The position numbers and the translations under genes are program-made. Positions 61,998 through 64,000 of a stretch of DNA of 64,000 nucleotides are shown here, piece by piece. Origin of the DNA: Flagellimonas_A sp039592695 (GTDB lineage: Bacteria; Bacteroidota; Bacteroidia; Flavobacteriales; Flavobacteriaceae); contig NZ_JBBUTK010000001.1 of NCBI RefSeq assembly GCF_039592695.1, positions 124,001 through 188,000 of the forward strand, given 5' to 3'. The notes under the pieces were generated by a model that saw nothing but the letters and a program-made list of their open reading frames with translations, was not told the DNA's origin and ran no database searches. The number at the start of each line of letters is the position of its first letter. The first letter of the stretch is position 1.

Positions 61998-62138
61998 ACC
62001 ACAGCTACTTAAACTTTTACAACAAATTCTAGTAAGTAAAAACTTACAATCACACTTTTTCTTATAAAAATTGAGTTTGGGCAGTATAACTGACCTACAC
62101 TTCTAGAACACGGGTGTTTGGTTGCTAAACTAAACGGG

Positions 62139-63221
62139 ATGGTTCGGAAGATTACTACTATTATTTTGTTTTTGCTCATTTTAGGCCAGCTACATTCACA
62201 AAATTTGGTCATTAACGGGGGTTTTGAGGAGTACAAATCCTGCCCCGAAACATTGAGCAATCTAGCTGACGATAGCGAACATTTGACAGCTCCGACGACA
62301 GGTACTACGGATTATTTCAATACTTGTGGAATTGGAGATGTGGCAATACCGAAAAACTTCAAGGGCGAACAAAAAGCACTTGAGGGTGAAGCTTATGCAG
62401 GTCTGCACATGTACGCCCCCAATGATTATCGCGAATATGTACAAATGGAATTGAAGCAGTCACTAAAGGGGGGCAGGGTATATCAGGTGACCCTGAACAT
62501 GAGTATGGCAGAGTCTTCTGAGGTGGCGATGCAAGAAATGTACGTTCTTTTTACAGACATCCCGGTTCATGCCGATGTCAATAAAAACCTTTCTCCACCG
62601 AGGCTTGAACGCTTCGATGTCAAAAAATATACGTTTGTGAAACTGAGTCCGCAAGGCCCCCTCTACGACAATGACCAATGGGTAAAAGTACAGATGGAGT
62701 TTGTGGCCAAAGGCTTTGAAAAATATATGCTTCTTGGTAATTTCAAAAACAACAAGAACACCAGAAAGATCAGTTTGGAGACTGAAGAAAATGAGACCCA
62801 GCGGAAATCATATTATTATATTGACGATGTTCAGGTATCATATCTTCGAGATACCGAGTACGAGCTGAACAAACCTTTCGTTTTGGATCAGTTGTCATTT
62901 AAATTCAATGATTTCGAACTTAGTGAAGAAGCCAAAAAAGATATCAGGAAAGTGTATTCTCATTTAAAGAAGAATCCAAAATTAAAGTTGATCATCAATG
63001 GCCATACCGATAATTTGGGTGCGGTATCTTACAATAAGTACCTTTCTTCAAGAAGGGCGTGGTCGGTCGCCAAGTATTTAGAAAAGCTGGGGCTGAACAA
63101 AACACGTCTGGCATGGGAAGGCCATGGTGACACAAAACCCAAAGTAAGGGCAGATTCTGATGCTGCACGTGAACAAAACCGTCGGGTCGAATTTGTGATG
63201 ACCGAGTTCGATGATGAATAA
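62139..63221 (+). CDS. OmpA-family protein with N-terminal carbohydrate-binding-like domain (copy 2)
   Basis: A 360-residue protein from ATG 62139; same layout as the gene before, with NLVINGGFEEYKSCPETL, GTTDYFNTC, EAYAGLHMYAPNDYREYVQMEL, GFEKYMLLGN and an OmpA domain (GHTDNLGAVSYNKYLSSRRAWSVAKYL). Identity is moderate, so the duplication is old. The tail is acidic (TEFDDE). The following gene is a response regulator. Confidence 0.85.
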   Translation: MVRKITTIILFLLILGQLHSQNLVINGGFEEYKSCPETLSNLADDSEHLTAPTTGTTDYFNTCGIGDVAIPKNFKGEQKALEGEAYAGLHMYAPNDYREYVQMELKQSLKGGRVYQVTLNMSMAESSEVAMQEMYVLFTDIPVHADVNKNLSPPRLERFDVKKYTFVKLSPQGPLYDNDQWVKVQMEFVAKGFEKYMLLGNFKNNKNTRKISLETEENETQRKSYYYIDDVQVSYLRDTEYELNKPFVLDQLSFKFNDFELSEEAKKDIRKVYSHLKKNPKLKLIINGHTDNLGAVSYNKYLSSRRAWSVAKYLEKLGLNKTRLAWEGHGDTKPKVRADSDAAREQNRRVEFVMTEFDDE

Positions 63222-63257
63222 GAACATTCCCAATCGCCAATTTAAAAACTGAGCATC

Positions 63258-63677
63258 TTGCAAAATATCAATAACTTTAAGTTGGCTGTCTTAATTGATG
63301 ATGATGAGGTCACGAACTATTTGAATACCTTGTTCTTTAAGAAAGCATCAGTTTTTGACCATGTGGTCGCTTTTGAAAATGCCTCCGATGCGTTGTCTTT
63401 TTTAGAGGATTCCATTCAAAACGCCACATCATTTCCCGAATTGATCATGGTTGATATCAATATGCCGTGTATATCTGGGTGGCAGTTCTTGGAAGAATAC
63501 TTGAAGATTGGTGAAGAAACACGAAAGAACACCATGGTGGTGATGTTGAGCATCCAGTTTTGTGAAGACGACATTAAAATGTTCGAAAAATACCAAGACC
63601 ATATCGTGCTGCAAGAAAAACCACTTTCCACAGCAAAAATCCAAAATTGGGCGAAGCGTCTTTACGCTGCAATTTAG
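63258..63677 (+). CDS. Single-domain response regulator
   Basis: A 139-residue receiver domain starting at TTG 63258, with no ATG in frame nearby. Acidic pocket LIDDDE (14-16), phosphoacceptor Asp 66 in MVDINMP and the Lys of QEKPL match CheY-type receivers, though the switch Thr/Ser position reads VVMLSIQ. No output domain; the partner kinase is not in the window. It follows the OmpA pair by 36 bp. Confidence 0.85.
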   Translation: MQNINNFKLAVLIDDDEVTNYLNTLFFKKASVFDHVVAFENASDALSFLEDSIQNATSFPELIMVDINMPCISGWQFLEEYLKIGEETRKNTMVVMLSIQFCEDDIKMFEKYQDHIVLQEKPLSTAKIQNWAKRLYAAI

Positions 63678-63735
63678 GACGAGCAACTGTGATTTTTAGC
63701 CAATAACGGCTATCTTCACCCAAATTCCATATCAA

Positions 63736-64000
63736 ATGAGAACACCGATAATCGCTGTCATCAGCTGTCTATGCCTATTGGGCTGTAAAAAAAAGGAAAA
63801 AGTTGATTTGATTGTCCACAATGCAAATGTTGTGACGGTTGACACTGCCTTTTCAAAAGCAACCTCTTTTGCGGTCAAGGATGGAAAATTTATCGCCATT
63901 GCCCGAGATAAATCAGTGTTAGAGAATTTTGACGCTGAAAATAAAATTGATGCAGATGGAAAAACGGTGGTGCCAGGCCTTATTGATGCCCATTGCCATT
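63736..64000 (+). CDS. Amidohydrolase-family lipoprotein (partial, 3' end outside window)
   Basis: Frame from ATG 63736 to the right edge, 88 codons. Signal and lipobox SCLCLLGC, then KKKEKVDLIVHNANVVTVD, the usual start of YtcJ-like exported amidohydrolases, and the metal motif PGLIDAHCH at the end. It probably cleaves amide or ester bonds in the periplasm; the rest is not seen. Confidence 0.88.
   Translation, partial: MRTPIIAVISCLCLLGCKKKEKVDLIVHNANVVTVDTAFSKATSFAVKDGKFIAIARDKSVLENFDAENKIDADGKTVVPGLIDAHCH

Noticed and set aside
1..64000. Prophage, integrative element, insertion sequence or toxin-antitoxin system
   Set aside because: No transposase, integrase, phage structural genes, att-type direct repeats or paired toxin-antitoxin genes were recognised anywhere in the window.

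Overview
The window looks like chromosomal core and lightly accessory DNA from a marine-type member of the Flavobacteriaceae (Bacteroidetes). The grounds are gene content (TonB-dependent receptors with STN and carboxypeptidase-like domains, ECF sigma/FecR pairs, Bacteroidetes-type OmpA proteins, KdsA, QueE, a Sb-PDE-like phosphodiesterase), promoters of the Bacteroidetes TAnnTTTG type, many TTG-started or TTG-extended frames, and a tmRNA whose tag reads GESNYALAA. The genus cannot be fixed from sequence alone. I saw no transposase, prophage, CRISPR array, tRNA or rRNA gene.

Layout. 1-3 kb: a lipoprotein alpha-carbonic anhydrase (cut by the left edge) and an ABM-fold monooxygenase form a small operon. 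It is preceded by a sigma54-like promoter, an upstream dyad and a GAF-AAA-Fis sigma54 activator. 3-9.4 kb: glycogen/starch synthase, citrate synthase, two adjacent guanidine-modifying (amidinotransferase-fold) hydrolases, and a lipoprotein with a glycoside-hydrolase-like barrel. 9.3-17.4 kb: a carboxypeptidase-domain envelope protein, an SDR-DUF2867 protein, small enzymes, arginyl-tRNA synthetase and an SLC12-like transporter whose leader has two inverted repeats. 17.4-23.4 kb: ECF sigma factor, FecR anti-sigma factor and STN-type TonB receptor, divergent from a highly acidic lipoprotein made of two repeat families. 23.6-32 kb: ffh, folD, a 44-residue lipoprotein, a lipoprotein with an esterase-like core, membrane and hypothetical proteins, an alcohol dehydrogenase, VOC protein, alpha/beta hydrolase and HxlR regulator.

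32-46 kb: lipoproteins, a HerA/DUF853 ATPase, an exported RidA, QueE, a metzincin-like lipoprotein, a methyltransferase, a YkgJ cysteine-cluster protein, a sterol-desaturase-like protein, a NamZ-type muramidase divergent from a FtsX/LolE-type permease, a CBS-like PLP enzyme, an M20 peptidase, an aldose epimerase-like protein, and two overlapping micro-membrane-protein genes. 46-48.3 kb: a DEDDh-GIY-YIG nuclease and ssrA (tmRNA). 48.3-55.4 kb: a saccharopine/alanine dehydrogenase-like enzyme, a PHP phosphodiesterase, kdsA divergent from typA, a polyphosphate glucokinase-like ROK protein and an FtsE-like ATPase. 55.6-64 kb: a 1005-residue TPR protein with an outer-membrane barrel partner, two tandem OmpA proteins with a shared N-terminal domain, a single-domain response regulator and the start of an amidohydrolase lipoprotein.

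The most unusual signals are non-coding. Two different 7-bp tandem arrays each begin at a gene's stop codon and carry stops in all six frames. A family of G/C-rich palindromic elements supplies the C-terminal codons of at least two genes. Degenerate intergenic text is shared between distant gaps. No clearly new defence or biosynthetic system was found; the best candidates for undescribed biology are the sigma54 carbonic anhydrase unit, the acidic repeat lipoprotein beside the sigma/FecR/TonB module, and the overlapping micro-membrane-protein pair.
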